43,416 bases of DNA. It comes from CAZEQD01 sp964514305 (GTDB taxonomy: Bacteria > Acidobacteriota > Aminicenantia > Aminicenantales > Aminicenantaceae). The stretch lies in assembly GCA_964514305.1 (NCBI GenBank), contig CAZEQD010000012.1:1-43416 (forward strand). The letters run 5' to 3'. The notes under the pieces were generated by a model. The model worked only from the letters and a program-made list of their open reading frames with translations. It searched no databases and was not told the DNA's origin. Made by a program: the position numbers and the translations under genes. Shown here piece by piece: positions 42,447 through 43,416 of this stretch. The first letter of the stretch is position 1. Each line of letters opens with the position of its first letter.

Positions 42447-42570
42447 ACGGGGTCAAACCTTCATAAGTTTCATAACTTTAATTTTTAATACAGTTGGAAT
42501 AATTCCTATCCCTAGCGAAACAACGAAATATATCAATTAAGCTATGAAACTTATGAAGGTCTGACCCCGT
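42447..42570. mobile_element. 124-bp MITE/REP-like inverted-repeat element
   Basis: Left arm 42447-42474 (ACGGGGTCAAACCTTCATAA...) and right arm 42543-42570 are reverse complements over 28 bp with one mismatch (position 42456/42561). The 68-bp centre has no coding capacity and contains a small GGAAT-A-ATTCC hairpin at 42496-42506. From memory, ends of the ACGGGGTCAGACC type occur next to REP-associated Y1 (IS200-like) transposases in many environmental genomes, but no transposase lies here. It would be a non-autonomous copy mobilised in trans. Confidence 0.75.
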
Positions 42571-42586
42571 CTAGATGTATTTTTCT

Positions 42587-42616
42587 TTGTTTTTAAGGGA
42601 TTAGATTTGGTATAAT
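42587..42616 (+). promoter_or_regulatory. Putative promoter of the ACT-domain gene
   Basis: TTGTTT (42587-42592) and TATAAT (42611-42616), 18 nt apart, lie just downstream of the inverted-repeat element. Only about 15 nt separate the predicted start site from the TTG codon at 42638, which has AAAGGAGG in front. The -10 is perfect and the -35 moderate. Confidence 0.5.
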
Positions 42617-42637
42617 CATTTTTTAAAGGAGGAAACA

Positions 42638-43036
42638 TTGCAGCACAATGTATGGCAAGAGTCAGAGCTTCATGTAACTACGCCTAATGAAGCAGGAATT
42701 ATGGGTAGAGTTTTGGGCACATTGGCTAATGCCGGGGTCAATTTAAAGGCTTTATGTGCCTATGCAGAAGAAAAAAAAGGTATTTTTCATCTCATAACTT
42801 CGGATAATAAAAAGGCTGAAAAATGCCTTAAAGCCTTGGGTTATAAAGTTAAAAGCCATAAAGTAGTAGTGGTTAAAATCGACGATCGAATTGGAGCTGG
42901 AGCAGAAATTGGAGCCCTCTTAGGCAACGCTGCTATTGATATTCAATATTCCTACGCAACTTCTGTAGGGGCTGGTCAAGCGCTTTTTGTGCTAAAGACC
43001 AATAACAATAAAAAAGCAGCAGAAACGTTAAGTTAA
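42638..43036 (+). CDS. Tandem ACT-domain protein
   Basis: Small regulatory-type protein of 132 residues made of two ACT domains. The first begins ELHVTTPNEAGIMGRVLGTLANAGVNL and the second, after about residue 70, VKIDDRIGAGAEIGALLGNAAIDIQYSYAT. Both follow the beta-alpha-beta ACT pattern with the glycine at the ligand-binding turn. Proteins of this shape bind amino acids, but no enzyme domain or partner is adjacent. The start is TTG, supported by AAAGGAGG (42625-42632) at 5 nt; an ATG at 42648 is in another frame. Confidence 0.85.
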   Translation: MQHNVWQESELHVTTPNEAGIMGRVLGTLANAGVNLKALCAYAEEKKGIFHLITSDNKKAEKCLKALGYKVKSHKVVVVKIDDRIGAGAEIGALLGNAAIDIQYSYATSVGAGQALFVLKTNNNKKAAETLS

Positions 43037-43177
43037 AAACCGATTTCTTCTTGTCTAAAAATTGTTTAATACAAAAATTTCAAGAGCGAAACCTTTTTTA
43101 CTTTAATAATGGGTCTATCCCTTTCATCGCTTTTAGATTATCTTCGCCGAGATGAATTTTCTCTATCTTTAACTAAT

Positions 43178-43416
43178 CTGGATTATTCATGAGGCTAGGT
43201 TGATGCAGATGCGAGACGTGACCCATGAAGCTGTAGTCGTCAGCCGCAAATGGGTCACAACGAAACAGATGCGCCAAAATAGGCTCGCCCGAAGGGTAAA
43301 AAATGCCGGTCAATATAGAAAAGATTCTTCTTGAAAAGTTCTTTCAGCAATGTCAGGATACCCTTCTGATATTGCTGAAGAAAAATAAGTATCGGCATTT
43401 TTTATGAATAATCCAG
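43178..43416. mobile_element. Structured element bounded by 13-bp inverted repeats, truncated or ending at window edge
   Basis: CTGGATTATTCAT (43178-43190) is the exact reverse complement of ATGAATAATCCAG (43404-43416), the last bases of the window. Inside are a 9-bp inverted repeat GTGACCCAT/ATGGGTCAC (43218-43258), an 11-bp repeat AAAAAATGCCG/CGGCATTTTTT (43298-43403), and nested in it a 14-bp stem (43343-43379, one G-U-compatible mismatch). The core is more GC-rich than its surroundings. No transposase is encoded. The ends faintly recall IS1380-family ends such as ISEcp1 (CCTAGATT...), so a MITE or solo IS end is the best guess. The stretch 43037-43177 before it shows nothing recognisable. 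Confidence 0.6.

Noticed and set aside
43203..43334. 43-codon plus-strand frame in the edge element
   Set aside because: It runs through the inverted repeat 43218-43258, has no ribosome site and no recognisable motif; the structure explains the sequence better.
43298..43403. Possible retron msr-msd in front of a gene starting at 43404
   Set aside because: The nested hairpins recall retron RNA, but the ATG at 43404 is part of the 13-bp inverted repeat and no reverse transcriptase can be seen.

Overview
The window is an AT-rich stretch from a Gram-negative, outer-membrane-bearing bacterium. Supporting features are a TonB-dependent receptor with an N-terminal carboxypeptidase-regulatory-like domain, a BamD lipoprotein, several signal-peptide beta-barrel proteins, a nuoA-I block, a predicted Na+-type membrane pyrophosphatase and a tandem pair of DUF507 genes. 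This mix fits the Acidobacteriota/Aminicenantes sphere or a similar anaerobic deep-branching lineage. That placement is inferred from gene content only. No rRNA, tRNA, CRISPR array or phage module was seen. The right edge stops exactly at the end of an inverted repeat, so it may be a contig broken at a multicopy element.

Region 1 (73-9283, minus strand) is one long operon, nuoABCDEFGHI, followed without a break by a metallo-beta-lactamase-fold hydrolase and a DUF481-like outer membrane protein. It encodes the peripheral arm of complex I plus NuoA and NuoH, but none of the pump subunits NuoJKLMN. Region 2 (9340-19302) holds a lipoprotein of the sulfatase/alkaline phosphatase superfamily with Thr in place of the formylglycine Cys, lpdA (minus), a TonB-dependent receptor that appears to start at CTG, a second beta-barrel protein, a membrane-anchored HdrD-like iron-sulfur oxidoreductase and threonine aldolase (minus).

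Region 3 (19471-27968, plus) carries a free-standing PASTA protein, rpe, a sugar-nucleotide epimerase, bamD, a beta-barrel protein, a subtilase, recN and miaB, mostly overlapping or closely spaced. Between miaB and hppA lies an unrecognised minus-strand reading frame with no conventional start. hppA (28551-30515) has its own promoter and an upstream palindrome. Region 4 (30716-37896, plus) is the conserved translation/transcription operon nusA-infB-ylxP-rbfA-nrnA-truB, followed by an NSS-family transporter and a 30-residue MetS-like membrane peptide.

Region 5 (38082-43416) contains two DUF507 genes overlapping a hotdog thioesterase, dTDP-4-dehydrorhamnose reductase (minus), a PKD/beta-barrel envelope protein with a clear terminator (minus), a class I glutamine amidotransferase (minus), a 124-bp MITE/REP-like inverted-repeat element, a double-ACT-domain protein, and at the right edge a structured element bounded by 13-bp inverted repeats. 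I found no convincing new defence or biosynthetic system. The most unusual signals are the pump-less nuo block, the CTG start, the start-less reading frame beside hppA and the two inverted-repeat elements.
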